From contig JAUSBK010000013.1 in NCBI GenBank assembly GCA_030652115.1, positions 1-64,000 of the forward strand: a DNA stretch of 64,000 bases. The letters run 5' to 3'. Below the pieces are notes generated by a model. The model was not told where the DNA came from. It searched no databases and worked only from the letters and a program-made list of their open reading frames with translations. The position numbers were made by a program, and so were the translations under genes. This document shows positions 51,083 to 60,656 of this stretch, one piece after another; within the stretch, counting starts at the first letter, position 1, and each line of letters opens with the position of its first letter. Source of the DNA: Coriobacteriia bacterium. GTDB lineage: Bacteria > Actinomycetota > Coriobacteriia > Anaerosomatales > Anaerosomataceae.

Positions 51083-51232
51083 GGTATGTATCCTCCGGAC
51101 GGTCTAGGGAAGCAGGTATTCAATCCCGCCGGAAGGCGCTCCATGTGCGATGTTACCAGCGCAGCAGGGTATACTGCAAACGAAGCCTGGCGTTGGCGCC
51201 GGGCGATGTCCGCAACGAGGAGGGGTTAACAC

Positions 51233-51622
51233 ATGAGCGATGACTTCCAGAGCACGCCTCCCGCACCGACCACGCCGCCCGTGGCACCAGCAGGGCCAGC
51301 GACCGGAGGGGATGCGCCCGACAGCACAGGGAAGTTGCTTGCGACGCTAAGCTACCTGTTCTTCCTCTGGCCCATTCCGGGCATCATTGCCCTTGTGATT
51401 GAGCCCCAGAAGAACGACAAGTGGGTGCGGACTCACGCAATCCAGAGCCTTGCGCTTGGTCTGGTCATTCAGGTACTCACGTGGGTGCTCAGTTTCATAC
51501 TCATCGGTTTCGTGATCTATGTAGCCGGCGTGATCTATGGGATCGTCCTCGCACTCAAGGCGAACAAGGGTGAGTCCTTCGAGATTCCGCTGGTCACCAA
51601 CCTCGTGAAGCAGTACATCTAG
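51233..51622 (+). CDS. DUF4870-type small membrane protein
   Basis: 129 residues, ATG 51233, GAGGAGGGG upstream. A Pro/Ala-rich N-terminus (about 1-33) is followed by LLATLSYLFFLWPIPGIIALVIEP, HAIQSLALGLVIQ and a third hydrophobic span, which is the DUF4870 (Tic20-like) pattern. A TATACT at 51170-51175 may be its -10. Shares CTAG (51619-51622) with the convergent apbE. Confidence 0.8.
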   Translation: MSDDFQSTPPAPTTPPVAPAGPATGGDAPDSTGKLLATLSYLFFLWPIPGIIALVIEPQKNDKWVRTHAIQSLALGLVIQVLTWVLSFILIGFVIYVAGVIYGIVLALKANKGESFEIPLVTNLVKQYI

Positions 51623-52677
51623 GGCTCAGGGTCGCGCTTCTCATCGACCTTGAGACTCGAGTCATCGGGGGCGGGCACCACGAGTGCCCGCCCCTCGGTG
51701 TCTACCGCGTAGAGCGCCGCGCCGTGATCGGTGGCCCACTCCTGGGCCTCGTCGGGTCCCATCACGAACAGCGCGGTCGAGAGGATGTCGGTGTGTACGC
51801 CCGCGAGGGTCGCGCTGGCTACGGTGAGCGAGCGGAGTCCTTCGGCCGGTCTGCCGGTCGAGGGGTGCAGGATGTGATGGTAGCGTCGGCCATCGGCTTC
51901 GAAGTACCGCTGGTAGTCACCCGAGGTGGAAAGCGCGCCGTCGCCCTCGAACGTGAACGTCGCGACGATCTCGTCCGGGTCGCGTGGGTCCTCGATGCCG
52001 ATCACCCACGCGCCGCCATCGGGCTTTTCGCCGAAGGTGACCGTGCTGCTACCGGAGCTGATGAGCGCCGCCGTGACGGCGCCGCTCGCCTTGAGCGCTT
52101 CGCGCGCCCGGTCCATCGCGAGGCCCTTGGCGGCACCTCCGAGGTCGACGCCTGGTGCGAGCGCTCCGCCTGCGTCGAGGCGGGCATCAGGGTTGTCGCC
52201 GCGCATGAACTCCGCCGTGCCGTCGGGGTTGCGTCTGAAGGTGTTGGCGGCCGCTACGGCCAGAACGAGGTCGTCTGCGTCGGGGACGTGCGGCGAGCCC
52301 TCGAAGTCGTAGAGCCGCTCGACGCCGAGCAGCGATGGTGAGAAGTCAGCGCCCACGCCGAGAACGATGACCTCGTTGAGTATCGCGTTCGCCTCGGCGG
52401 GCAGCACCGTCTGCGTGTACGGGTTCGCATTGAACTGCGAGATAACCGAGGCGGCGTCGTACGCGTCAAGCTGCGCCTCGACGGCGGCCATCGCCACGTA
52501 GGCATCCTCGATGGCGGCGGTCACCGCCTCCTCATCCTCGCCGTACGCCGTGACCGTGACGACCGTGCCCAGCGCCTCACGGCTCACCACGACCGGATCG
52601 TCGCCTCCGCAGCCGGTCATCACCGAGAGCATTCCGAGCAGCACCAGGACCGTCCCCAACGCGCGAGTGCGCTTCAT
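51619..52677 (-). CDS. apbE: FAD:protein FMN transferase (ApbE), lipoprotein form
   Basis: 352 residues; ATG 52677 with GGAGGT. A signal peptide ends in the lipobox MTGC. The ApbE fold is shown by GTVVTVTAYG, PGVDLGGAAKGLAMDRA, ALISSGSSTVTFG and HHILHPSTGRPA, with the Mg-binding and FAD-binding residues. It attaches FMN to Thr residues of proteins such as Rnf or Nqr subunits, outside the membrane. No target protein is encoded nearby. Confidence 0.92.
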   Translation of the reverse strand: MKRTRALGTVLVLLGMLSVMTGCGGDDPVVVSREALGTVVTVTAYGEDEEAVTAAIEDAYVAMAAVEAQLDAYDAASVISQFNANPYTQTVLPAEANAILNEVIVLGVGADFSPSLLGVERLYDFEGSPHVPDADDLVLAVAAANTFRRNPDGTAEFMRGDNPDARLDAGGALAPGVDLGGAAKGLAMDRAREALKASGAVTAALISSGSSTVTFGEKPDGGAWVIGIEDPRDPDEIVATFTFEGDGALSTSGDYQRYFEADGRRYHHILHPSTGRPAEGLRSLTVASATLAGVHTDILSTALFVMGPDEAQEWATDHGAALYAVDTEGRALVVPAPDDSSLKVDEKRDPEP

Positions 52678-52704
52678 TGCCTGACCTCCGGTGGCGGGTA
52701 TACT
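52677..52704 (+). promoter_or_regulatory. Promoter of the nfnAB operon
   Basis: TTGCCT (52677-52682) and TATACT (52699-52704) are 16 bases apart, 47 bases before the start. It overlaps the 5' end of the divergent apbE gene. Confidence 0.7.
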
Positions 52705-52751
52705 TGTCCGCACGTGTACGCCGCCACTGAGTGTAGCAAGCCGGAGGACCG

Positions 52752-53591
52752 ATGTTTCCCATCGTGCACACACGTCAGCTTTCCGATGCCGTTTTCGAGA
52801 TGGGCGTGACTGCACCGGCAATCGCCGCCAAGGCGCGCGCGGGGCAGTTCCTCATCTTGCGCGTGGCCGAGGGCGGGGAGCGCATTCCGCTCACGTTCTC
52901 CGACTGGTCCGCCGAAGAAGGCTGGATCCGTTTCATCTTCATGCGCGTGGGCAAGACGACCCACGCACTCTCGCACCTGGGGGCGGGCGATTCGCTCGCC
53001 GACGTGGTGGGTCCGCTCGGCGTGCCGACGCACGTGGACGGCGTGGGGCGCGTTGCTGTCATCGGGGGCGGCGTGGGCGCCGCGGTGGCGTACCCGGTTG
53101 CCCGCGCGATGTGCGATGCCGGTGCCGAGGTCACGGTGATCCTGGGTGCGCGCAACGCTGATCTGCTCATTCTCGAGGACGAGTTCCGGGCACTGCCCCT
53201 GAAGGATCTCGTCATCACCACCGACGATGGCTCGGCGGGCCGCAAGGACCTCGTGACGGCGCCGCTCAAGGAGCTCTGCGCGGCAGGCGCACTCGATCAC
53301 GCGATGGCGATAGGCCCGGCGATCATGATGAAGTTCTGCGCGGCCACCACACGCGAGTTCGCTGTGCCCATGACCGTCTCCCTCAACCCGATCATGGTCG
53401 ACGGCACGGGCATGTGCGGCGCGTGCCGCGTCACGGTTGGTGGAGAGACGAAGTTCGGCTGCGTCGATGGTCCCGACTTCGACGGCCACCTCGTGGACTT
53501 CGAGGAGCTGATGAGCCGCCAGCGGGTCTACAACGATCTGGAGCGCGAAGCCGACGCCGAGTACTCAAGGCAGTGCTCATGCCACTCCTAG
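52752..53591 (+). CDS. nfnA: NADH-dependent reduced ferredoxin:NADP+ oxidoreductase, alpha subunit
   Basis: 279 residues; ATG 52752 with GGAGG. Ferredoxin-NADP reductase fold with RIPLTFSDW and VAVIGGGVGAAVAYP; near the end is the [2Fe-2S] binding stretch GMCGACRV with the last Cys in FGCVDGP. In anaerobes this subunit and the next one couple ferredoxin, NADH and NADP by electron bifurcation. Also annotated as sulfide dehydrogenase subunit B. Overlaps nfnB by 13 bases. Confidence 0.92.
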   Translation: MFPIVHTRQLSDAVFEMGVTAPAIAAKARAGQFLILRVAEGGERIPLTFSDWSAEEGWIRFIFMRVGKTTHALSHLGAGDSLADVVGPLGVPTHVDGVGRVAVIGGGVGAAVAYPVARAMCDAGAEVTVILGARNADLLILEDEFRALPLKDLVITTDDGSAGRKDLVTAPLKELCAAGALDHAMAIGPAIMMKFCAATTREFAVPMTVSLNPIMVDGTGMCGACRVTVGGETKFGCVDGPDFDGHLVDFEELMSRQRVYNDLEREADAEYSRQCSCHS

Positions 53592-55036
53592 ACGACACGA
53601 CCGGAGCAGAGGGCGCGGCGGAACAGCCGCGTCGCAAGCCGTCGCGGGCACCGCGCACGTCGATGCCCGAGCGCGGGCCCTCCGAGCGCGCACGCGACTT
53701 CAAGGAAGTCACGCTCGGCTACACCGAGGAGATGGCGCGCGGTGAGGCCGAGCGCTGCCTGCAGTGCAAGGTGCCGACGTGCATCGAGGGCTGCCCGGTC
53801 AACATCGACATCAAGTCGTTCATCGGCCGGATGATCGAGGGCGACTACCCCGCTGCGGTCTCCGTGCTCAAGGAGCGCAATGCGCTGCCTGCCGTCTGCG
53901 GGCGCGTGTGCCCCCAGGAGGAGCAGTGCGAGGCGCGCTGCGTGCTTGGCAAGAAGGGCGAGGCGGTGGCCATCGGCCGCCTGGAGCGCTGGCTTGGCGA
54001 CTACGACCTCACCTGCGAGCTCGACCACCGCTGCGTCCCCGAGGTTGGGGCGCCGAGCGGCAAGCGCGTGGCGGTCGTGGGCTCCGGCCCCGCCGGGCTT
54101 GCGTGCGCCGGTGAGCTTCGACGCTTCGGGCACGCGGTCACCGTCCTCGAGTCTCTCCACGCCACCGGCGGCGTGCTCACCTACGGCATCCCCGAGTTCC
54201 GACTGCCCAAGCACATCGTGCAGGCTGAGGTGGGGTTGCTCGAGGAGATGGGCGTGGAGATCCGCTGCAATGTAGTCGTGGGTGCCACGTACACACTCGA
54301 CGAGCTCATGACCGCCGAAGGGTACGATGCGATCTTCGTCGGCAACGGCGCTGGCCTGCCCGTCTTCATGAACATCGCGGGTGAGAACCTGAACGGCGTC
54401 TACTCGGCAAACGAGTTCCTCACGCGGGTGAACCTCATGCGCGCCTACGAGTTTCCGAAAGCCGACACGCCCGTCATGCGCGGCCGCAAGGTGGCCGTCG
54501 TGGGTGGCGGCAACGTGGCGATGGACTCGGCACGCACCGCCAAGCGCCTCGGCGCCGAGGAGGTCTTCCTCGTGTACCGGCGCACCGAGGATGAGATGCC
54601 GGCGCGCAAGGAAGAGGTCCACCATGCGCGCGAGGAGGGCGTGGAGTTCAAGATGCTGTGCTCTCCCGAGGAGATCCTCGGAAACGAGGGCTGGGTCACC
54701 GGCCTCACCGCCACGCGGATGGAGCTTGGCGAACCGGATGCGAGCGGACGCCGCGCGCCGGTCTGCGTGATGGACTCGTCGTTCGTCATCGACTGCGACA
54801 CGGTGATCATGGCGATCGGCACGCGCGCGAACCCGCTGCTCACAGCCACGACGCCCGACCTCGAGGTCACGAAACGCGGCTACATCGTGGCCGACGAGAA
54901 CGGCGCTACGTCGAAACCGGGCGTCTTCGCCGGCGGCGACATCGTCACGGGTTCAGCCACCGTGATCCTTGCGATGGGGGCTGGCAAGCGTGCCGCTCGC
55001 GCCATAGACGAATGGCTCTCGAGAGACGCCGAGTAG
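53579..55036 (+). CDS. nfnB: NADH-dependent reduced ferredoxin:NADP+ oxidoreductase, beta subunit (GltA-like)
   Basis: 485 residues; ATG 53579 inside the nfnA end. The N-terminus binds two [4Fe-4S] clusters (CLQCKVPTCIEGCP and CGRVCPQEEQCEARC). It continues with two Rossmann domains, VVGSGPAGLACAGEL for FAD and VVGGGNVAMDSARTA for NADPH. Length and order match NfnB and homotetrameric glutamate synthase small subunits. The NfnA partner decides the call. Confidence 0.93.
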   Translation: MPLLDDTTGAEGAAEQPRRKPSRAPRTSMPERGPSERARDFKEVTLGYTEEMARGEAERCLQCKVPTCIEGCPVNIDIKSFIGRMIEGDYPAAVSVLKERNALPAVCGRVCPQEEQCEARCVLGKKGEAVAIGRLERWLGDYDLTCELDHRCVPEVGAPSGKRVAVVGSGPAGLACAGELRRFGHAVTVLESLHATGGVLTYGIPEFRLPKHIVQAEVGLLEEMGVEIRCNVVVGATYTLDELMTAEGYDAIFVGNGAGLPVFMNIAGENLNGVYSANEFLTRVNLMRAYEFPKADTPVMRGRKVAVVGGGNVAMDSARTAKRLGAEEVFLVYRRTEDEMPARKEEVHHAREEGVEFKMLCSPEEILGNEGWVTGLTATRMELGEPDASGRRAPVCVMDSSFVIDCDTVIMAIGTRANPLLTATTPDLEVTKRGYIVADENGATSKPGVFAGGDIVTGSATVILAMGAGKRAARAIDEWLSRDAE

Positions 55037-55160
55037 TTCCGCACGAGCCGAATAGCCCGACGAGCGGCATCTGCGCTACAATCCGAGCGTAGGGCTGACC
55101 GTTCGGCAGATTACCTGACGAACGGCACACGCCGTGGCTTGAGGGCATTCGGAGGTAGCC

Positions 55161-55901
55161 GTGTCCGATCCCATCAGGGTGCTTGTGGTCGATGACGACG
55201 AGTCCATCGTCGATATGATCCGCATGGGGCTCGAGGCCGAGGGCATGAAGGTCACCTCGGCATCAGACGGCGCCGAGGCGCTCGATGCGCTCCACGCCAG
55301 CCCCACCGACGTCGTTCTGCTCGACATCATGATGCCGCGCGTGGACGGCTGGATGGCGCTCATGGAGATCCGCAACGATCCCGCGACCGCCGACATCCCC
55401 GTCATCATGCTGACCGCCAAGACGCAGGACCTCGCGCGCATCCTCGCGTTCAAGCAGGGCGTGCAGCAGTACGTGACCAAGCCGTTCAATCTCATGGAGA
55501 TGGTAGCGCGGATCCAGAGCCTCATGCGCGGACGCCCGCGCGCCGGGGCTGTCACGGCCGCCGAAGGCGACTTCCGCAAACTCGCCGTGCGCAAGGGCGG
55601 CCGGACCGTGCTGCTCGATCTCGAAGAAGTCGTCTATATCTCGGCGAAGAACAAGTCCACGTACGTGCACACGTACGAGAACCAGTACCTGGTCGACCTC
55701 ACGCTCTCGGAGCTGGAGGAGCGGCTTTCCGCCGACGCATTCCGGCGCCTTCACCGCAGTTACATGATCAACCTCAACAAGGTGAAGGAGATCGTCCGTG
55801 CCGAGGGGGCGTACATGGTGGTCGTGGCCGATCGCGACGAAACCCAGGTGCCCGTGGCGCGCCGCCAGGTGAAATCGTTCCGCGAGGCGGTGGGGATCTA
55901 G
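55161..55901 (+). CDS. Response regulator with LytTR DNA-binding domain
   Basis: 246 residues; GTG 55161 with GGAGGT. Receiver domain: VVDDDESIVDM, Asp in VVLLDIMMP and Lys in YVTKPF. A linker (about 120-140) leads to a LytTR domain with VVYISAKNKSTYVHT and FRRLHRSYMINLNKV. No sensor kinase is adjacent. Its stop overlaps the start of the next gene by one base (TAGTG), so it probably controls the surface-protein locus. Confidence 0.9.
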   Translation: MSDPIRVLVVDDDESIVDMIRMGLEAEGMKVTSASDGAEALDALHASPTDVVLLDIMMPRVDGWMALMEIRNDPATADIPVIMLTAKTQDLARILAFKQGVQQYVTKPFNLMEMVARIQSLMRGRPRAGAVTAAEGDFRKLAVRKGGRTVLLDLEEVVYISAKNKSTYVHTYENQYLVDLTLSELEERLSADAFRRLHRSYMINLNKVKEIVRAEGAYMVVVADRDETQVPVARRQVKSFREAVGI

Positions 55902-57004
55902 TGATACGCACACGGCGGGTCGCGGCGGTCCTCGCGCTCGCGATCTTGCTCGCCGCGCTGCCCGGGGCGGCGCATGCGGAGCGGACGATCGCATTGTCGT
56001 CGGGAACGTTCGCGTTCACGGTGGACGCCGGCGGCAACGGCGAGGGTGAGGTCATCGTCGGCAACGATGGCGACGAGCCGATGAAGGCGCTTGTCTATGT
56101 GAGCGATGTCGAGATCGACGCGGCGGGGGAGCAGACCTTCACGACGCCTCAGCGCGAGGGCGCGAGTCTGATGTCGACCCCGGCCTCGTGGTTCCGCGTC
56201 TACATGCCGGCGGACAGCAAAGCGGTGGGCAACACGCCGTATCTTGAGATGGAGCCCGGCGAGAACATCCCTATCAAGTTCGAGTTCACGCCGCCTGCCG
56301 GCACCGCCCCGGGCGATCACAACGTGGTGATCTTCTTCGAGATGTTCGAGTTCGCCAATGAGACTGAAGGCTCGGCGGCCGTCATCTCCGGTCGTCTCGG
56401 GGCGCGCATCGCGCTTCGGGTGAACGGCACGATCATCGAGAAGGTCACAGTCAAGCCGTTCGAGGTGCCCAAGTTCGTGATCGGAAGGACAGTGCCGTAC
56501 CAGTTCACCCTCAACAATGAAGGCAACGTCAACGAGACCGTGCTCACGATGGTGAGCCTGCTCGACAGCAGCGAGGCAACGCTCACGGCCTCACAGGTAG
56601 CCACCGATACCGCCGTGTTTGCGCAGACGGGCAGACAGTACACGGGTGAGCTCGTGTCGCCGACGGCAAGTTTGGGCCCGCACACGGTCTGGGTGAACAC
56701 CATCTTCCTGGAGGATGGGGCGACGGTACCGACCGAAGTAGTCGAGAAGCGCACCGTCTGGCTCGTGCCGCTGTGGGCCGTGGTCCTGGTCGCATTCCTG
56801 GTGGTCTACTCATTGGGATACCTGGTGTATCGATCCGTGAGGCGGAAGCGTGAACGTCGGGCAGCCAGGGCGGCCCGACACAAGTCGCATCGCGAACGCG
56901 AGGCCGAGGCCGAGGAACGGCGGCAGCGTCGCGAGGCGCGGGCGCAGGAGACGGCCGGGCCGACACGAGGCCTCGAGGACTCGCGCGCAGAATCGACCGA
57001 GTAG
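55901..57004 (+). CDS. Membrane-anchored exported protein, DUF916/WxLIP-like
   Basis: 367 residues; GTG 55901. Signal peptide (about 1-27), then two beta-sandwich domains: FTVDAGGNGEGEVIVGNDGDEPMKALVYVSD resembles the DUF916 opening of WxL-interacting proteins, and PYQFTLNNEGNVNETVLTMV the second. A membrane helix (WAVVLVAFLVVYSLGYLVY) and a long basic tail finish it. In WxL systems this type holds surface proteins at the wall. The match is by pattern, not proof. Confidence 0.7.
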   Translation: MIRTRRVAAVLALAILLAALPGAAHAERTIALSSGTFAFTVDAGGNGEGEVIVGNDGDEPMKALVYVSDVEIDAAGEQTFTTPQREGASLMSTPASWFRVYMPADSKAVGNTPYLEMEPGENIPIKFEFTPPAGTAPGDHNVVIFFEMFEFANETEGSAAVISGRLGARIALRVNGTIIEKVTVKPFEVPKFVIGRTVPYQFTLNNEGNVNETVLTMVSLLDSSEATLTASQVATDTAVFAQTGRQYTGELVSPTASLGPHTVWVNTIFLEDGATVPTEVVEKRTVWLVPLWAVVLVAFLVVYSLGYLVYRSVRRKRERRAARAARHKSHREREAEAEERRQRREARAQETAGPTRGLEDSRAESTE

Positions 57005-57034
57005 GCGCACCGTGTCGCGAACATGAAGAAGGGA

Positions 57035-57067
57035 AGAAGGACCCCGCGCGATGCGCGGGGTCCTTCT
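57035..57067. terminator. Bidirectional terminator
   Basis: A perfect 15-base stem (57035-57049 with 57053-57067) and three-base loop sit between the DUF916-like gene and the convergent small surface-protein gene; the 3' arm ends in CCTTCT. Confidence 0.8.
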
Positions 57068-57083
57068 GTGCGTTGTGCTGCGA

Positions 57084-57551
57084 CTAGTCCTGCGTCACGG
57101 TGTAGGTGACGGTCGCGGTGTAGTCTCCCGGGTCGGTGGTCCAGGGCACGTTCACCGTGTACGTGTCGGTATACGTGTTGGCGCCCTTGGCGCCCGAGGC
57201 CGGGAAGCCCGCCCGCGATAGTCCCATCAGGGCATCCTGGCCGGCCACTGAGGTGGACGAGGTCCAGCTCTTGTTGGACTGAACCGTTACATCCACGTCC
57301 TCGGTGACCGCGGCGGCACCCGGATAGACGTCACCGAACGCGGCCGTCTGCGAGCCGTCCGGGGTGTCGACCGTCAGCGTGAGCTTCGACTTGACGCTCG
57401 CCGTGACCTGGACAGGACTTGCGCCGTTCGTTGCCTCGAGATCGCCATCACCGTTCACGGCGCCGGGGTACGGTACGGCGTCCGCGAACGCGGCTCCCAC
57501 GACACCAAGCACCATGATCGCTGCCAGTGCCAGTACAACTGCCTTCTTCAT
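57084..57551 (-). CDS. Small exported beta-sandwich (WxL-like) protein
   Basis: 155 residues; ATG 57551 with GAGGAGGT. Signal peptide (about 1-24), then an all-beta domain rich in Thr and Val. The C-terminus WTTDPGDYTATVTYTVTQD is shared with the next gene (WTTDPEIPLTATVVYTVTQ), and resembles the end of WxL domains. No sortase signal or membrane anchor. Probably held at the surface by the DUF916-like protein. Confidence 0.7.
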   Translation of the reverse strand: MKKAVVLALAAIMVLGVVGAAFADAVPYPGAVNGDGDLEATNGASPVQVTASVKSKLTLTVDTPDGSQTAAFGDVYPGAAAVTEDVDVTVQSNKSWTSSTSVAGQDALMGLSRAGFPASGAKGANTYTDTYTVNVPWTTDPGDYTATVTYTVTQD

Positions 57552-57771
57552 TGCTTGACCTCCTCTTTGTCCAACGTGCGTGCCATCATGACTGCAGGTT
57601 CGATGCCACTATGATGAGCGGTACAAGCGCGCCTTGACGGCCCCTGCGCGTCCGCCGCAGCTCTCCCGCGCTTTCTTCATCGGCAAGCGTGACAAAGAAC
57701 ACAACCCCGACTTTGACGAACGGTTTTCGGCGATGATAGACGGTCATTCCGTGCTTGCGAGCGGCGCCTCC

Positions 57772-58563
57772 TCACTGCGTCACCGTGTAGACCACGGTCG
57801 CCGTCAATGGTATCTCCGGATCGGTGGTCCACAGCGGCGTCAGAACGTAGTCGTCGACATAGCCGGCCGTGCCGGCCGTCTTCGCACCCGTGGCGGTCCC
57901 CGATACGAGCAGTCCAAGCTCAGTCCAGCTTCCGCCGACCGTGCGGGCGATGGTGTAGTTTGCTGAGGAGACGACCTGTACGCTGACCTGTCTCGCCGAG
58001 GTGGCGACACCCGGATCGATCGTCCCGAAGTCCACGGTCTGCCCCGAACCAGGCGTTGTGATCGTCATGCTGAGATACGGAGCAGCCACGATGCCGTACG
58101 TTTCGCCGCTGATGTTGATCGTCTGGTTCGTCGTCCCCTGACGCGTGAACGTCACGGACGGGATGCTGTACGTGCCCGCGGTTGAGGGGTTCACGACATT
58201 CCCGAACGCGATGTCGAAGCTGGTCCGCTGGGCGATGGGGGTGCCGAGCACGACCGTGACCGTTCGGTTGTCGGCGGCCACCGTCACCACGTCACCCGCG
58301 CCCGGGGAGGTTGCGCCCGAGGCATTGGTGTCGCTCGGGAAGGTCAGTGTGTAGCCGGTCACCGTCTCACCGTTGCCCGTACGGAAGCCGCCGAGATCGT
58401 AGGTGGCAGCGTTGTACGTGCCGTTCGGTGTGACCGTGATGGCGAAGTTGCCCCGGGCGGTCACGGCTTCGGCGACCGGGGCTGGCACCAGCGCGACCGC
58501 GACGACCGCTGCAAGCAATGCCTGCAACGCGATCCGCCGCCGTGCCGTGCCTGCGCGCAGCAT
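57772..58563 (-). CDS. Larger exported beta-sandwich (WxL-like) protein
   Basis: 263 residues; AAGGAG fits ATG 58563. Signal peptide (about 1-33), a Thr-rich N-terminal beta region (about 35-150), then a domain (about 155-263) similar to the 57084 product: FGTIDPGVATSARQVSVQV versus FGDVYPGAAAVTEDVDVTV, and the common end. So the short protein corresponds to the C-terminal half of this one. Function unknown beyond surface location. Confidence 0.7.
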   Translation of the reverse strand: MLRAGTARRRIALQALLAAVVAVALVPAPVAEAVTARGNFAITVTPNGTYNAATYDLGGFRTGNGETVTGYTLTFPSDTNASGATSPGAGDVVTVAADNRTVTVVLGTPIAQRTSFDIAFGNVVNPSTAGTYSIPSVTFTRQGTTNQTINISGETYGIVAAPYLSMTITTPGSGQTVDFGTIDPGVATSARQVSVQVVSSANYTIARTVGGSWTELGLLVSGTATGAKTAGTAGYVDDYVLTPLWTTDPEIPLTATVVYTVTQ

Positions 58564-58692
58564 GCTGCCGTTTGCTCCTTCGGATGTGCAACAGGGCACA
58601 ACTATCCACATCATACATCGGCAAAGAGCAGGCCACCTGTAAGGCACGGGGCTTGTGAACCGACGAACGTGCCCGTGGGCGCGACGAACGCG

Positions 58693-60060
58693 CTAATTGC
58701 GCAGGCTTCCGAGTGGCGCGGGCATGCGCCCGCCGCGCGCGATGAGCTTCGCGCTGCTCCAGGCCGAGACGTCCATCACGGGCGCCGCGCCGAGCAGGCC
58801 GCCCCAGCTCGCGTGGTCCCCGGCCTTCTTGCCGGCCACGGGGATCAGCCGCGCTGCGGTCGTCTTGTTGTTGATGACGCCGATCGCGCAGGCGTCCGAG
58901 ATGATACCGGCGATCGTCTCGGCGGGCGTATCGCCGGGGATCGCGATCATGTCGAGGCCCACCGAGCAGACCGCGGTCATCGCTTCCAGCTTCTCAAGAT
59001 TGAGTGCGCCGCAGGCGACCGCGCGCACCATGCCTGCGTCCTCGGACACGGGAATGAACGCGCCCGAGAGGCCGCCGATCGATGAGGTGCCCATCGCGCC
59101 ACCCTTCTTCACGGCGTCGTTCAAGAGCGCGAGCGCAGTGGTGGTACCCGGCGCGCCACAACGCTCGACGCCCATCGCTTCGAGGATGTCGGCTACGCTG
59201 TCGCCCTCGGCGGGGGTGGGAGCGAGCGAGAGGTCCACGATGCCCATCGCCACGCCGAGGCGGCGGGCTGCCTCGCGCGCCACGAGCTCGCCCGCACGCG
59301 TGATCTTGAAGGAGGTGGCCTTGATGGCCTCGGCCACCGCGGTGAGGTCAGCGGTCTCCGGCATCGCCGCAACGACCGCGCGCACCACGCCCGGGCCCGA
59401 GATGCCCACGTTCACCACCACGTCCGCCTCGCCGGCACCATGAACGGCACCGGCCATGAACGGGTTGTCCTCCACCATGTTCGCGAACACCACGAGCTTG
59501 GCGCAGCCGATGCTGTCCGCCTCGGCGGTGAGCGCAGCGGTCTCCTTGATGGTGTGCGCCATGCGCGCGATGGCGTCCATGTTGATGCCCGCACGCGTGG
59601 AAGCGACGTTCACCGAAGAGCACACGCGCTCGGTGGAGGCGAGCGCAGCGGGGATCGAGCGGATGAGCGCGTCGTCGGCGTGGCCGACGCCCTTTTGCAC
59701 GAGCGCCGAGAAGCCGCCGATGAAGTCCACGCCCACTGCGGCTGCCGCGCGGTCCATCGCACGGGCCACCGGCGTGAGGTCGTCGCACGCACAGCGGCCG
59801 GCCACCGAGGCCACCGGGCTCACCGAGATGCGCTTGTTGCGGATGGGGATGCCGTACTCGCGCTCGATCGCCTCGCACACCGGCACCAGCCGCTCGGCCG
59901 CGCGCGTGACGCGCTCGTACAGTCGGCGGCTCATCTCTTCGGCGGTGTCGGCCGAGCACTCGGCGATGGAGATGCCGAGCGTGACCGTGCGGATGTCGAG
60001 GTGCTGCTGCTGCACCATGACGAGCGTTTCGGCGATCTCCTCCGGACTGATGCGGAGCAT
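58693..60060 (-). CDS. PFL/UPF0210 (DUF711) family protein
   Basis: 455 residues; ATG 60060 with GGGAGGG. Recognised by [48 protein letters not shown] and [24 protein letters not shown]. The fold is related to pyruvate-formate lyase-type barrels but there is no glycyl radical motif. Nearly always encoded after a small ACT protein, as here (13 bases). Function unknown. Confidence 0.92.
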   Translation of the reverse strand: MLRISPEEIAETLVMVQQQHLDIRTVTLGISIAECSADTAEEMSRRLYERVTRAAERLVPVCEAIEREYGIPIRNKRISVSPVASVAGRCACDDLTPVARAMDRAAAAVGVDFIGGFSALVQKGVGHADDALIRSIPAALASTERVCSSVNVASTRAGINMDAIARMAHTIKETAALTAEADSIGCAKLVVFANMVEDNPFMAGAVHGAGEADVVVNVGISGPGVVRAVVAAMPETADLTAVAEAIKATSFKITRAGELVAREAARRLGVAMGIVDLSLAPTPAEGDSVADILEAMGVERCGAPGTTTALALLNDAVKKGGAMGTSSIGGLSGAFIPVSEDAGMVRAVACGALNLEKLEAMTAVCSVGLDMIAIPGDTPAETIAGIISDACAIGVINNKTTAARLIPVAGKKAGDHASWGGLLGAAPVMDVSAWSSAKLIARGGRMPAPLGSLRN

Positions 60061-60073
60061 GATGTCCCTCCCG

Positions 60074-60349
60074 CTACACGCGGTGCATGAAGCGGAAGAC
60101 GTCCTCCCGCTGCAACGTGATCTGCATGCCGATGCGCTCGGCCACCTCGGCCAGGCGCGCCTGCACGTCGTCGAAGGCATGCGCGTCCTCGTCGACCGTG
60201 ACGAGCATCGTCATCGAGAAGATGCCGTCGATGATGGTCTGGCTGATGTCCTCGATGTTCACGGTGTTCTCGGCGAGCGCGGTCGCGATGGCGGCAACGA
60301 TGCCCACCCGGTCTTCGCCGAGGACGGAAAGGACGGCTCTGGTCTTCAT
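60074..60349 (-). CDS. ACT-domain protein (UPF0237)
   Basis: 91 residues; ATG 60349 with GGGGGAG. One ACT domain: [31 protein letters not shown] with the ligand-binding Gly turn, then [10 protein letters not shown]. It probably senses an amino acid and controls the UPF0210 protein. Confidence 0.92.
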   Translation of the reverse strand: MKTRAVLSVLGEDRVGIVAAIATALAENTVNIEDISQTIIDGIFSMTMLVTVDEDAHAFDDVQARLAEVAERIGMQITLQREDVFRFMHRV

Positions 60350-60426
60350 GGCTCCCCCGGATCTCAACGCATGGTCACGCGGTATACTCTACCCGCCTTC
60401 GCAGGGTCTGTCCGAGGGAGTGTACC

Positions 60427-60645
60427 GTGACCGTCCCCATCACGCCCATCAAGCTTGGCGATGTGGTGCGCCTCAAGAAGCCGCACCCGTGCGGCACCAA
60501 TGAGTGGGAGATCACCAAGCTCGGGATGGACATCGGCCTCCGGTGCGTGGGATGCGACCGCAAGGTCCGCCTCGAGCGCTACGAGTTCGACCGGCGGTTC
60601 CGGGGCTTCATCACCCGCGAGGGGAGCGGCGGAGGGGCCGGGTAG
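60427..60645 (+). CDS. DUF951 family protein
   Basis: 72 residues; GTG 60427 with GAGGGAG. Matches DUF951 (YyzM) by LGDVVRLKKPHPCGTNEWEI, GLRCVGCDRKVRLERYEFDRRF. Three Cys (in HPCG and CVGC) could bind zinc. Small, basic; function unknown. A TATACT at 60383-60388 may be its -10. Confidence 0.9.
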   Translation: MTVPITPIKLGDVVRLKKPHPCGTNEWEITKLGMDIGLRCVGCDRKVRLERYEFDRRFRGFITREGSGGGAG

Positions 60646-60656
60646 GATCGGAGGGC

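Noticed and set aside
60383-60388. TATACT before the DUF951 gene as a full promoter
   Set aside because: No acceptable -35 box at 16-18 bases; kept only as a note.
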